Positions 22,574-31,914 of a stretch of 34,743 bases of DNA are shown piece by piece. The notes under the pieces are model-generated. The model searched no databases. It was not told the origin of the DNA and was given only the letters and a program-made list of their open reading frames with translations. The DNA comes from an uncultured Thiotrichales bacterium (GTDB taxonomy: Bacteria; Pseudomonadota; Gammaproteobacteria; CAIRSR01), in NCBI GenBank assembly GCA_903824965.1, contig CAIJYR010000202.1:1-34743 (forward strand). The letters are read 5' to 3'. The translations under genes and the position numbers were made by a program. Position 1 is the first letter of the stretch, and each line of letters starts with the position of its first letter.

Positions 22574-23620
22574 ATGTCCCTAGGGCCTGTCATGATAGAC
22601 CTCGAAGGCACGGGGTTGACCGCCGAGGATCGTGTATTGCTATGCCACCCGCAGGTTGGGGGGGTCATTCTTTTTTCGCGCAATTACGAGTCGGTGGAGC
22701 AACTGAGGCAACTCATCGGGGAGATCCACGCCCTGCGGAGTCCGCGCCTGTTGGTGGCTGTGGATCACGAAGGGGGGCGTGTACAACGCTTTCGCACGGG
22801 TTTTAGCCGTTTGCCAGCGGTAGGGCGCTTGGGCGAAATCTATGATCTCGATCCGCGTCGCGCCCTACGTTTGGCCGAGCTTGCCGGTTGGTTGATGGCG
22901 GCTGAGTTGCGATCGGTTGGGGTCGATTTTAGCTTTGCGCCTGTTTTGGATCTCGGCAGAGGAATCAGTACGATCATTGGGGATCGTGCGTTTCACGCCA
23001 CACCACAGGGGGTCGCACGACTGGCCCAAGCCTATGTACACGGAATGCAACGTGCGGGGATGGCGGCGACGGGCAAACATTTTCCAGGACATGGATCGGT
23101 TGCGGCGGATTCGCACGTAGCCTTGCCAGTAGATGATCGTCCCTTGGAAGAAATCACCGCAGAAGATATTTATCCTTTTCGGGCGCTCATTGGCCAGGGG
23201 TTGATGGGAATCATGCCAGCCCATGTGGTGTATTCGCAGGTGGATCCGCTGCCTGCGGGTGTGTCTCGTTTTTGGTTGGGCGAGGTACTGCGTACACAGT
23301 TGGGATTCGGGGGGGTCATTTTCAGCGACGATCTGTCGATGGAAGGGGCGGTCGGCATAGGCAGCTACGGGGAGCGTGCTCACGCTGCCTTGGCGGCGGG
23401 TTGTGACATGGTGCTGGTGTGCAACTGTCGTACGGGTGCGCTAGAAACATTGCGTGCCCTCGAACGCTATGACAACCCCCTAACCCACCTCCGCTTGGTG
23501 CGTATGCACGGACGAGAAGGGGTTTCGCCTACGGCACTACGCCACGACCCTGCTTGGCGTACCGCCGTCGTTGAATTGACCCACGCATTCGAGGATCCTG
23601 GCCTTGCACTGGATCTGTAG
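22574..23620 (+). CDS. nagZ: beta-N-acetylhexosaminidase (GH3)
   Basis: MSLGPVMIDLEGTGLTAEDRVLLCHPQVGGVILFSRNYES...LLVAVDHEGGRVQRFR...TGKHFPGHGSVAADSHVALP...GVIFSDDLSMEGA. Confidence 0.95.
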   Translation: MSLGPVMIDLEGTGLTAEDRVLLCHPQVGGVILFSRNYESVEQLRQLIGEIHALRSPRLLVAVDHEGGRVQRFRTGFSRLPAVGRLGEIYDLDPRRALRLAELAGWLMAAELRSVGVDFSFAPVLDLGRGISTIIGDRAFHATPQGVARLAQAYVHGMQRAGMAATGKHFPGHGSVAADSHVALPVDDRPLEEITAEDIYPFRALIGQGLMGIMPAHVVYSQVDPLPAGVSRFWLGEVLRTQLGFGGVIFSDDLSMEGAVGIGSYGERAHAALAAGCDMVLVCNCRTGALETLRALERYDNPLTHLRLVRMHGREGVSPTALRHDPAWRTAVVELTHAFEDPGLALDL

Positions 23621-23633
23621 AGTACGGAAATGA

Positions 23634-23820
23634 TTATTTTATTTGTGATTTTATGCGGTGCCCGTGTCGTGTAACATCCGTGTGGCGGTTTTTTTTGTGT
23701 CCCTGTTGAACTATTTCTAAAATCTGGAGCCGAACCCGAGTTTTGTGCGTTGTCCGAATGGAACGGGATGCAGGGGTCAGGGTACAAGAAACCGTTCATG
23801 CTGATGGTGGGTAGCAACCC
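23634..23820 (+). pseudogene. Decayed 5' region of the L,D-transpeptidase locus (direct repeat of 26590-26870)
   Basis: ATTATTTTAT..TTTTATGCGGTGCCC...CATCCGTGTGGCGGTTTTTT...TGTCCCTGTTGAACTATTTCTAAAATC..., then, after a deletion, GAAACCGTTCATGCTGATGGTGGGTAGC, matching coding sequence GAGGAACCGTTCACGCTGGTGGTGGGCGGC at ~26835. Confidence 0.72.
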
Positions 23821-23893
23821 TTGTTCTTGCTGCGCCACCCTTAGCGTCAGCCTCACTACCATTCACCCATCCTCGTAAAATCGGAGACGTGTC

Positions 23894-26506
23894 ATGCTCA
23901 AGCAAATCAGGGTCGGTTGGCTTATCGTTGACGGTTTTGGTTTGATGCTCGCGTTGTTAGTCGCCATGGCTCTCGTGGCCGAGAGCCGCATGGATCTGCT
24001 TAACGCAGATACGCGTGCACTCGCTAAGGATCGCTACCCAAAAACAGTATTGGCCAACGAAGTAGCCTTCCTATCGATGGACAAGGCACGCGTTGTGCGC
24101 AACTTGATTCTTTTGACAGATCAGGCAGCACTAGCAAAAAACCAGGATGTACTGGATAAAGACAGCGCAAGAATCGATGCTATTTTTAACGAGCTCGAAA
24201 AAACCGTCACGGGAGATGCTGTGCCTCTCTTAGATGCCATGCGCACAACCTATGCTGCCTATAGCAGCTATACGAATGAAGTCGTCGCACTCGCCCTCCT
24301 CAACAAAGATGCAGAAGCAACCAGTGTATTGTATGGCGAGAAATACAAAACCCAAGCAGCCTATCTCGCAGCCATCCAGAAAATGGTTGAATACGAGAAC
24401 AAAATGGTAGCAGCAACGGCCGCATCTGCTGATGCGGAGTATGCTTGGGCCCATACTGTAATGATTTATTTCTCGATCGCCTCTCTTTTGCTTGGGCTTA
24501 TCACAGCTTTTCTGATCACCCGCGTCATTACCAGACCATTGCAGAAGGCAAATGACTTGATCAGTCGTATTGGTCGTGGTGACATCCCTGACCCTGTGCA
24601 AGAAAGTTGGCAGGGGGAATTTGACATGATTAGGCATAGCCTTAATAACACGACTATTTCTATTCATACCCTGCTCTTTGGAATGAATCACATGTCTACA
24701 GAGCACGAAAAGGGGGATATCGATGTTAAGATGGACGTAACCGCGTTTCAGGGTAGTTTCAAGACCATGGCGGAAGGCGTCAACAATATGGTGTTTGGGA
24801 ACATCGATGTGAACAAAAAAGCCATGGCCTGCGTCAAAGGCTTTGGTGAAGGAGACTTTGATGCTGCCATGGAAAAATTGCCAGGCAAAAAAGTCTTTAT
24901 CAACGACACCATTGAACTTGTACGCGGTAACTTAAAGAACGTCATGGCCCAAACCGATTTCATCATCAGTGCGGCGGCTAACGGTGAACTCGATAAACGC
25001 GCACATGCCGAATTGTTCCAGGGAGGATGGAGGCAATTGGTCGTAGGCATCAACAAAACGCTAGACAATATCATTCTACCGGTCAATGAAGCGGTTTCGG
25101 TACTCACGGCAATGGAGAAAGGTGATTTAAGCAAAACAGTGCAGGGAGACTATAAAGGGCAGCTCAAGCATTTTAAGGACACGGTCAACAATACGACCGC
25201 GAAGCTTTCACAAGTGGTTGGTGAGGTGCGGGGTGCAACCGAGCGTATGGGTCGTGGGGATCTCCCTGAGGCCATGAAGAGCCCTTGGCCGGGTGAATTC
25301 GACAACATTCGTGAGAGTCTCAATGCGGCGGGTGTTGCGATCCGTGCACTCATTGAGGATGTGCAGATTCTTGCCAAGGCGGGTGCAGAAGGACGCATGA
25401 CGGTGCGTGTGGAGGCAGCTCGTCATCAGGGTGACTACCGCCGTATCGTGGAGGGATTCAATGCCACATTAGATGCCGTGGTAGGCCCCATGACAGAGGT
25501 CATGCAGGTCATGTCAGCGGTCGAAAAAGGGAGGCTTGATCAACAGATCGCGGCCCAATACCAGGGGATGTTGGGTCAATTGCGTGATTCAGTCAACCAT
25601 ACGGTGGCCAAACTTGCCGAGACCATTGCGGAAGTACATCACACAAGCAGTGAACTGGCGAATGCTGCCAACCAAGTGGAAGCCACCGCACAGGCATTGA
25701 GCCAAGTGAGCAGTGAGCAAGCAGCAAGTGTTGAGCAGACGAGTGCTGCCATTGAGGAGATGAGCGCATCGATTACGCAAAACGCTGAAAATGCAAAAAC
25801 CACGGACATGAAGGCACTTCACGCAACGGAACAGGCCCGTGAAGGGGGAACTGCAGTAAGTGGTACGGTGGATGCCATGAAGCAAATTGCCAAAAAGATT
25901 AGCATCATTGACGACATTGCCTACCAAACGAACCTGCTTGCACTGAACGCAGCCATTGAAGCAGCACGGGCTGGTGAGCACGGAAAAGGCTTTGCTGTGG
26001 TGGCCGCCGAGGTACGCAAACTGGCAGAACGCAGCCAAGTGGCCGCACGCGAGATTGGAGAATTGGCAACAGGCAGTGTTCGGCTGGCTGAAAAAGCGGG
26101 CACGCTTCTTGGCGAGATTGTCCCATCTATTGCAAAGACCTCTGAACTGGTGCGAGAAATCGCGTCTACCTCCAGAGAGCAGTCTGGCAGTGCTGGGCAG
26201 ATAAATACTTCTATGCTGCAGCTATCCCAACTGACCCAGCATAATGCAAGTTCCGCAGAGGAACTGGCCGCCACCGCCGAAGAGTTGGGTGCACAGGTCG
26301 CGCAACTCCAGGAACGGGTCTCATTCTTTCATTTGGCAGAACAGACGTGGGCACGCGAACAACCAACCCACAAAACGCGCTCCCACAAGACGGTGCATGC
26401 TGTCCAGGGATTGCCCGTACGAACCGAAAAACGTGCAACCTCACCCACTGTCAGAGTAAAGCTGGGTGGTGCTGGCGCTTCGGATGGTTTTGAGGCATTC
26501 TCGTAG
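23894..26506 (+). CDS. Methyl-accepting chemotaxis protein, 4HB-like sensor with multiple HAMP modules
   Basis: N-terminal TM, periplasmic helical region, second TM ([24 protein letters not shown]), repeated HAMP-like EKGDLS.../SLN units, MCP hairpin core [44 protein letters not shown]. Confidence 0.93.
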   Translation: MLKQIRVGWLIVDGFGLMLALLVAMALVAESRMDLLNADTRALAKDRYPKTVLANEVAFLSMDKARVVRNLILLTDQAALAKNQDVLDKDSARIDAIFNELEKTVTGDAVPLLDAMRTTYAAYSSYTNEVVALALLNKDAEATSVLYGEKYKTQAAYLAAIQKMVEYENKMVAATAASADAEYAWAHTVMIYFSIASLLLGLITAFLITRVITRPLQKANDLISRIGRGDIPDPVQESWQGEFDMIRHSLNNTTISIHTLLFGMNHMSTEHEKGDIDVKMDVTAFQGSFKTMAEGVNNMVFGNIDVNKKAMACVKGFGEGDFDAAMEKLPGKKVFINDTIELVRGNLKNVMAQTDFIISAAANGELDKRAHAELFQGGWRQLVVGINKTLDNIILPVNEAVSVLTAMEKGDLSKTVQGDYKGQLKHFKDTVNNTTAKLSQVVGEVRGATERMGRGDLPEAMKSPWPGEFDNIRESLNAAGVAIRALIEDVQILAKAGAEGRMTVRVEAARHQGDYRRIVEGFNATLDAVVGPMTEVMQVMSAVEKGRLDQQIAAQYQGMLGQLRDSVNHTVAKLAETIAEVHHTSSELANAANQVEATAQALSQVSSEQAASVEQTSAAIEEMSASITQNAENAKTTDMKALHATEQAREGGTAVSGTVDAMKQIAKKISIIDDIAYQTNLLALNAAIEAARAGEHGKGFAVVAAEVRKLAERSQVAAREIGELATGSVRLAEKAGTLLGEIVPSIAKTSELVREIASTSREQSGSAGQINTSMLQLSQLTQHNASSAEELAATAEELGAQVAQLQERVSFFHLAEQTWAREQPTHKTRSHKTVHAVQGLPVRTEKRATSPTVRVKLGGAGASDGFEAFS

Positions 26507-26719
26507 AAGTCCCAGCGAACCGATCTCGCCAAAGAGCAAGCTTGATACAATCCGCCCAAGCGGTGGATTGCGGTTGTGCCACCCGACCCATTATTTTATA
26601 TGGTTTTATACGGTGCCTAATGTGGTGTACCATCCGTGCGGCGGTTTTTTGTGCATGCTGCGGTTTTTTCCGTGTCCCTATTGAACCATTTCTGAAATCC
26701 GGAATCCACACCAAGAACC

Positions 26720-28543
26720 ATGCGTTGTCTCAAGATTGCTCTTTTGTTTGCGCTGATGATTTCTGCTGCTGCGGTGGCAGCCGATGTGCCCATGACGTCC
26801 CAGCAATGGATCAGGGATCATGTGGCCGGATATGAGGAACCGTTCACGCTGGTGGTGGGCGGCGAGCCTTTGCGAATCTGTGTGGCGTTGGTCCAATTTT
26901 ACCGCAACCGCGATTATGCACCTGCATGGACAGAGGGGCGTACAGCGTTGTCGCGTGCCAGTCAGTTGTTGCACGCCCTGAAGGAATCGCCGCGTGAGGG
27001 GTTGAATCCTGCTGACTATTCTGTGGATCGGGTAGAGAAGAGCCTCGATAAGGTGCTGCACACGACAGACGGTGCCGATCCGGTGGCCATGGCAGAATTG
27101 GATGTACTGTTGAGCCAGGTATTCTTGCGCTATGCGGCCCACCTTGGGGGGTGGCACTTTGAGCGGTTGGGCACTGTCGATCCTGAGTGGGTGGTACAAC
27201 GTCCCTCTTTCGATTTCTCTGGGGTATTGGCGCAGGCCATTGCTTCAGATCGCGTCGAAGAGACGCTTTTAGGGCTGTTGCCTACCCAACCGTACTACGT
27301 GCGGTTGCGTGAGGCGCTGGCGCGTTATCGTGCCATTGCAGCCAGCGGAGGTTGGCCACAGCTCAGCGCCAGAAGCACTGAGGGCGATTGGCGTAAGCGG
27401 CTGGTCATGGAAGGTTTTCTGTCATCTACAGAAGAAAGTGTTCCGATCAATCAGGCGATTGTGGCCTTTCAGGGGGCCCATGGCCAGAGGGTGGATGGTA
27501 CGCGAAGTGCTGCGGTGTTGGCGGATCTCAACGTCCCTGTAGAAGAGAGAATACAACAGATTGAAGTCAACCTAGAACGCTGGCGTTGGTTGCCACGTGA
27601 CTTGGGGCAGCGCCATATTGTGGTCAATGTGGCCGGTTATGACTTGAAAGTCATTGAGAATGGTCATCCTGTGGCTGACATGACCATGCCTGTGGTGGTG
27701 GGGACACCCAAACCGTCTCGACGCACCCCAGAGTTCAGTGCGGATCTGAAATACTTGGTGATCAACCCAAACTGGGATGTACCTGTCAAGATTGCTTCCA
27801 AGGAGATTTTGCCAGCCTTGCGCAGGGATCCGACATACCTGGCGCGTCATAACATGGAAGTGAGGTATCATGGAGGGAGGGTAGATCCTGCGGGTATTGA
27901 TTGGTCACATGTGGATGGGGGCCACTTCCCTTATGCGCTACGCCAAAGGCCTGGCCACAAGAATCCTTTGGGTACGGTAAAGTTTCCACTCCCACATACG
28001 GCGCCGTTTGACAATTTGTATTTGCATGGGACTTCGCAACCATGGCTTTTTAAAAGTACAGAGCGTGTGTTCAGCCATGGCTGTATTAGAATCCAAGATC
28101 CGATCAAATTGATGGCCTATCTCCTTGCGCCGGATGAGAGCTGGAAAAAGGCCATGAATGTTCCCAACAGGCAGATGTTGCTTGCAAACCCTATCCAGGT
28201 GTACGTTTTGTATTGGACAGCTTGGGTAGACGAACAGGGGACAGTGCAGTTTCGCAAGGATGTCTATGGGCGGAACACGCTTTTGCAGGAGACTTTGGTG
28301 CCCTCTGTCCACTTTGCAGACGGTGTCAAGCCGTCGAATCAACAACAGAGTGCGGATGCTCTGCCGAGTGTAGTCAAAGTTCGTCACAAGGCACATAAGG
28401 CACACAAGATACACAGGGTACCTAAGGTTGTGCAGACTCCCGCACCTCAGGACGAGAACGCGAACCCGGGCATGACACCCATCCCCAAGAGCGGAGACGA
28501 TGCGCCCGTGATAACACCCGCTCCCGAGAGCAGTGGGTTGTAG
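26720..28543 (+). CDS. YcbB-type L,D-transpeptidase with signal peptide
   Basis: Scaffold-type N-terminus; peptidoglycan-binding segment; catalytic HGTSQPWLFKSTERVFSHGCIRIQDPIKLMAYLL (HGT...SHGCxR). A YcbK-like gene follows, matching the E. coli ycbB-ycbK order. Confidence 0.92.
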   Translation: MRCLKIALLFALMISAAAVAADVPMTSQQWIRDHVAGYEEPFTLVVGGEPLRICVALVQFYRNRDYAPAWTEGRTALSRASQLLHALKESPREGLNPADYSVDRVEKSLDKVLHTTDGADPVAMAELDVLLSQVFLRYAAHLGGWHFERLGTVDPEWVVQRPSFDFSGVLAQAIASDRVEETLLGLLPTQPYYVRLREALARYRAIAASGGWPQLSARSTEGDWRKRLVMEGFLSSTEESVPINQAIVAFQGAHGQRVDGTRSAAVLADLNVPVEERIQQIEVNLERWRWLPRDLGQRHIVVNVAGYDLKVIENGHPVADMTMPVVVGTPKPSRRTPEFSADLKYLVINPNWDVPVKIASKEILPALRRDPTYLARHNMEVRYHGGRVDPAGIDWSHVDGGHFPYALRQRPGHKNPLGTVKFPLPHTAPFDNLYLHGTSQPWLFKSTERVFSHGCIRIQDPIKLMAYLLAPDESWKKAMNVPNRQMLLANPIQVYVLYWTAWVDEQGTVQFRKDVYGRNTLLQETLVPSVHFADGVKPSNQQQSADALPSVVKVRHKAHKAHKIHRVPKVVQTPAPQDENANPGMTPIPKSGDDAPVITPAPESSGL

Positions 28544-28709
28544 CGTTCGTTTTGTGGGTCGTTTTCAGCACAGAGAATCATCAACCGATGGCGGGATGCA
28601 CGTCGGTTGATTGGTCTGTTGCCGTGCACAGGCACTTGAACGCAGGTGGACGGCGTAGGAGCGTTGGGATACTCAGCGACTGAGCACTCGGTATCACTGC
28701 GCTCAAAAA

Positions 28710-28780
28710 CCGCCCGTTGTCCTCCCCATACCCACGGGCGGAGGCATCTCGCGGGCATTGGTTGAAGCATCAACGCGAGA
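28710..28780 (+). promoter_or_regulatory. Two consecutive leader hairpins upstream of the YcbK-like gene
   Basis: CCGCCCGT (28710-28717)/ACGGGCGG (28734-28741) and TCTCGCG (28747-28753)/CGCGAGA (28774-28780). The second right arm overlaps the putative SD GAGAGG (28777-28782) before ATG 28791. Confidence 0.5.
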
Positions 28781-28790
28781 GGTATGATCG

Positions 28791-29612
28791 ATGCTAGAAT
28801 TGTTGGAAAAGTCTCTATTGACAGAACAAGATCGGCTTGTAAGTCGGCGCCAGTTTTTAAAATTCAGTGGTGCGGTACCGTTGGGTGTTCTAGCGGGTAC
28901 GGTGGGATTGTCCGCTGGTGTACTTTCAACAGACGTTTTGGCACGGGGCAATCGTCACCCCACACGCGATGCACATCATCATGCTGACAAGCACGATCAA
29001 CATCATGAAGATCGTCACCATGCTCGCGATCAACACCATGAAGATCGTCACCATGCTCGCGATCAACACCATGAAGATCGTCATCAGGCACGAGATCACC
29101 ATCATGAGGATCGTCATCAGGCCCATGCAGCGGATCATCACCGCAACGAGCGTGTGCGTCATGTGCGCCGCGAACGTTCTTTGCACCTGTATAGCATCCA
29201 TACCGATGAGAGTGTCAATGTCGTGTATTGGTCAGAAGGGCGTTATCTCCGTGGTGGGCTGAAGGCGCTCAATTACCTGATGCGTGATCACTATACGAAC
29301 CAGGTTCGGGATATTGATCGCCGTCTGTTTGACCTTTTGTATGTGTTACGCAACCAGGTAGAGTATAACAAACCATTGCATGTGCTTTCTGGCTACCGTT
29401 GTCCGAGCACCAATGCCATGCTACGTGAGCAGAGTGATGCGGTAGCGTCCCACAGTTTGCATATGGACGGGATGGCGATCGATATACGCACCCCTGGTTT
29501 ACATACGAATTACTTGCGCAAGGCAGCCGTAGCATTGCGTGATGGTGGTGTTGGTTATTACCCCGATTCTGATTTTGTGCATGTGGATACAGGGCCGATC
29601 CGCTATTGGTAG
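28791..29612 (+). CDS. YcbK/DUF882 (MepK-like) periplasmic peptidase with a Tat-like signal and His-rich linker
   Basis: SRRQFLKFSGAVPLGVLAGTVGLSAG (twin-arginine type), His-rich repeats, then SLHLYSIHTDESVNVVYWSEGRYL...LHVLSGYRCPSTNAMLRE...VASHSLHMDGMAIDIRTPG...GVGYYPDSDFVHVDTGPIRYW. Confidence 0.92.
   Translation: MLELLEKSLLTEQDRLVSRRQFLKFSGAVPLGVLAGTVGLSAGVLSTDVLARGNRHPTRDAHHHADKHDQHHEDRHHARDQHHEDRHHARDQHHEDRHQARDHHHEDRHQAHAADHHRNERVRHVRRERSLHLYSIHTDESVNVVYWSEGRYLRGGLKALNYLMRDHYTNQVRDIDRRLFDLLYVLRNQVEYNKPLHVLSGYRCPSTNAMLREQSDAVASHSLHMDGMAIDIRTPGLHTNYLRKAAVALRDGGVGYYPDSDFVHVDTGPIRYW
28995..29126 (+). repeat. 33-bp tandem coding repeat (11-aa DQHHEDRHHAR), about 4 copies
   Basis: gatcaacatcatgaagatcgtcaccatgctcgc repeated in frame with few substitutions. 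Confidence 0.93.
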
Positions 29613-29636
29613 TCACTGCTTGCGGGGATATTGGGC

Positions 29637-30599
29637 ATGATCATTGTCACGGGTGGTGCCGGTTTTATCGGCAGTAATCTCATCAAGGCACTCCATGCCG
29701 AAGACCCTGCACGGGCCATCCTTGTGGTGGACAATCTCAAGAATGGGATGAAGTTCAAGAACCTAGTGGATTGCTCCCTCCGTGATTTCATGGACAAAGA
29801 CGAGTTTCTTGTCCATGTGCAGCATGGTGCCAATTTCGAGGAACCCATTGAGGCGATCTTCCATTTGGGGGCTTGTTCATCGACCGTAGAGTGGGATGGC
29901 CGCTATATGATGGCCAACAATTATGCCTATTCTCGGACGTTGTTGAATTATTGCCTGTTGCGACGCATACCGTTTATTTACGCATCCAGCGCGTCTGTGT
30001 ATGGCAAAGAGACTTCGGTGTTCCGAGAAGATCCGGCCCATGAAGCACCTCTGAATGTGTACGGCTACTCGAAACTTTTGTTTGATCAGTATGTCCGGCA
30101 CCACAGTACCCGCGCTCGCAGTCAAGTGGTCGGATTGCGTTATTTTAATGTGTACGGCCCGCGAGAGATGCACAAGGGTACGATGGCCAGTGTGGCATCC
30201 CACCTACGTCGCCAGTTGCTTGCGGGGGAGTCGTTGCGTTTGTTCGAGGGGAGTGCTGGCTATGGCCCTGGAGAGCAGCGCCGTGACTTTGTGCATGTGG
30301 CGGATGTTTGTGCAGTCAAGCTTTGGTTTTTGCAGCATCCCCACCAATCGGGTATTTTCAACGTAGGGACAGGTCACGCCCAGACCTTCAACGAGGTAGC
30401 CCAGGCCGTGATGGGGTACTACGGGCGAGGCGAGCTTACGTACATTCCGTTTCCTGAGTCGTTGCGTGACCATTACCAGAGCTATACCCAGGCCGACATT
30501 TCCAGTTTACGGGCGCAGGGGTACGATGCACCCTTTCGTACCGTAGAAGAAGGCGTTCCCAGCTACATGGCGTGGTTGGATCAGAACGCAGTACGCTAG
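29637..30599 (+). CDS. hldD: ADP-L-glycero-D-manno-heptose 6-epimerase
   Basis: [45 protein letters not shown]...[29 protein letters not shown]...ASSASVYG...[14 protein letters not shown]. Confidence 0.95.
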   Translation: MIIVTGGAGFIGSNLIKALHAEDPARAILVVDNLKNGMKFKNLVDCSLRDFMDKDEFLVHVQHGANFEEPIEAIFHLGACSSTVEWDGRYMMANNYAYSRTLLNYCLLRRIPFIYASSASVYGKETSVFREDPAHEAPLNVYGYSKLLFDQYVRHHSTRARSQVVGLRYFNVYGPREMHKGTMASVASHLRRQLLAGESLRLFEGSAGYGPGEQRRDFVHVADVCAVKLWFLQHPHQSGIFNVGTGHAQTFNEVAQAVMGYYGRGELTYIPFPESLRDHYQSYTQADISSLRAQGYDAPFRTVEEGVPSYMAWLDQNAVR

Positions 30600-30617
30600 C
30601 GTGCTTCTCCGACACCC

Positions 30618-31913
30618 ATGACCCTTTCTCGGCGCCTCTACTCGGTGGTGGTATACCTTTTGGTACCGTTGGTCATGGTGCGCCTGTTCTTGCGTGGTCT
30701 GCGAACGCCTGCGTATCGTCTACGTCTTGGAGAGCGTTTTGGGTTTGGTGTTTCTTTACCACGGTCGCTGCCTGTGCTGTGGGTGCACGCGGTTTCTTTG
30801 GGAGAGGCACAGGCGGCGGTGCCGCTTGTCCGAGCGTTGCGAACGCGGTATCCGCAGGTCTTGATCGCCTTTACCACAACGACCCCGACGGGTGCGGGTT
30901 GTGTGGAAGGTGCGTTTGGTGCCGACCCTTTGGTGATGCACCAATACGTCCCCTATGATCTGTTGGGAGCCGTGCGTCGTTTTTTGGATCGTATCCATCC
31001 GCAATGGGGGGTGGTCATGGAGACCGAGTTGTGGCCCAACCTCATGCACGCCTGTCATAAACGTGGGATGCCCCTCTTGCTTGCGAACGCTCGACTCTCG
31101 GAACGATCGGCGCGGGGATACGGGCGTTTTTCTGCCCTCACGCAGGAGACATTGCAGTGCCTAGACGCCATTGCTGCCCAGACCGAGGCCGATGCAGAGC
31201 GTTTTAGGAAACTGGGTACGCCCCAGGAGCGCGTTCGGGTAACGGGCAACCTCAAGTTTGATCTGCAATTGCCTGCCAGCCTCTGGGAAGAAGCGGCCGC
31301 CTTGCGACGCGACTGGTGCCCCAACCGACCTGTTTGGATTGCCGCAAGTACGCACGAAGGCGAAGAAGAAGCGGTGATCGCAGCCCATGCAGCACTGCGC
31401 AAAACGATTCCCAATGCCTTATTGTTGATTGCACCGCGCCATCCCGAGCGATTTTCCCGTGTAGCGGCCCTGTGTCGACGCATGGGTTTTCCGGCGGTGG
31501 CTTGGAGTGAACATACCCAAGTACCGGAGTCCTGCGCGATCTATTTGGGCGATACCATGGGACGTTTGCCTTTGTTTTATGCGGCTTCCGATGCGGCTTT
31601 TGTGGGGGGCAGTCTTGTTCCGATAGGAGGGCATAACCCCCTGGAACCCGCAGCGTTGGGGATTCCGGTGGCGTTTGGCCCACACTGTTTTCATTTCGTG
31701 GAGATTACGCAGCTGCTGTTGGAGGCAGAAGCGGCACAAACGGTACAAGACCGCTCAGCCCTCACCGACACGATGATCCGTTGGCTTCAAGATGCCCATC
31801 TACGGGACACCGTGGGGCATCGTGGGCGACGTGTCGTGGAGAGCCATCGGGGTGCGCTCCACACGTTGCTAGAAATGCTCGATCGCAACATGCGGGATGT
31901 TTCCCCGCCATAA
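30618..31913 (+). CDS. waaA: 3-deoxy-D-manno-octulosonic acid (Kdo) transferase
   Basis: LWVHAVSLGEAQAAVPLVRALRTRYP...TTTTPTGAGCVEGAFGADPLVMHQYVPYDLLGAVRRFLDRIHPQWGVVMETELWPNL...IAASTHEGEEE...VGGSLVPIGGHNPLEPAALGIPVAFGP. Confidence 0.95.
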   Translation: MTLSRRLYSVVVYLLVPLVMVRLFLRGLRTPAYRLRLGERFGFGVSLPRSLPVLWVHAVSLGEAQAAVPLVRALRTRYPQVLIAFTTTTPTGAGCVEGAFGADPLVMHQYVPYDLLGAVRRFLDRIHPQWGVVMETELWPNLMHACHKRGMPLLLANARLSERSARGYGRFSALTQETLQCLDAIAAQTEADAERFRKLGTPQERVRVTGNLKFDLQLPASLWEEAAALRRDWCPNRPVWIAASTHEGEEEAVIAAHAALRKTIPNALLLIAPRHPERFSRVAALCRRMGFPAVAWSEHTQVPESCAIYLGDTMGRLPLFYAASDAAFVGGSLVPIGGHNPLEPAALGIPVAFGPHCFHFVEITQLLLEAEAAQTVQDRSALTDTMIRWLQDAHLRDTVGHRGRRVVESHRGALHTLLEMLDRNMRDVSPP

Positions 31914-31914
31914 T

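Noticed and set aside
23467-26714. Two minus-strand ORFs with similar peptides (PDFRNxSxGTxKKP) at 23467..23862 and 26451..26714
   Set aside because: Similarity comes from the direct-repeat leader DNA; frames are not otherwise conserved and overlap real CDSs.
28580-28611. 9-bp inverted repeat ATCAACCGA/TCGGTTGAT downstream of the L,D-transpeptidase as a Rho-independent terminator
   Set aside because: Perfect stem, but no following U-tract, so not called as a terminator.
28995-29126. Possible CRISPR array (33-bp repeats)
   Set aside because: Contiguous repeats with no unique spacers, in frame within a YcbK-like CDS.
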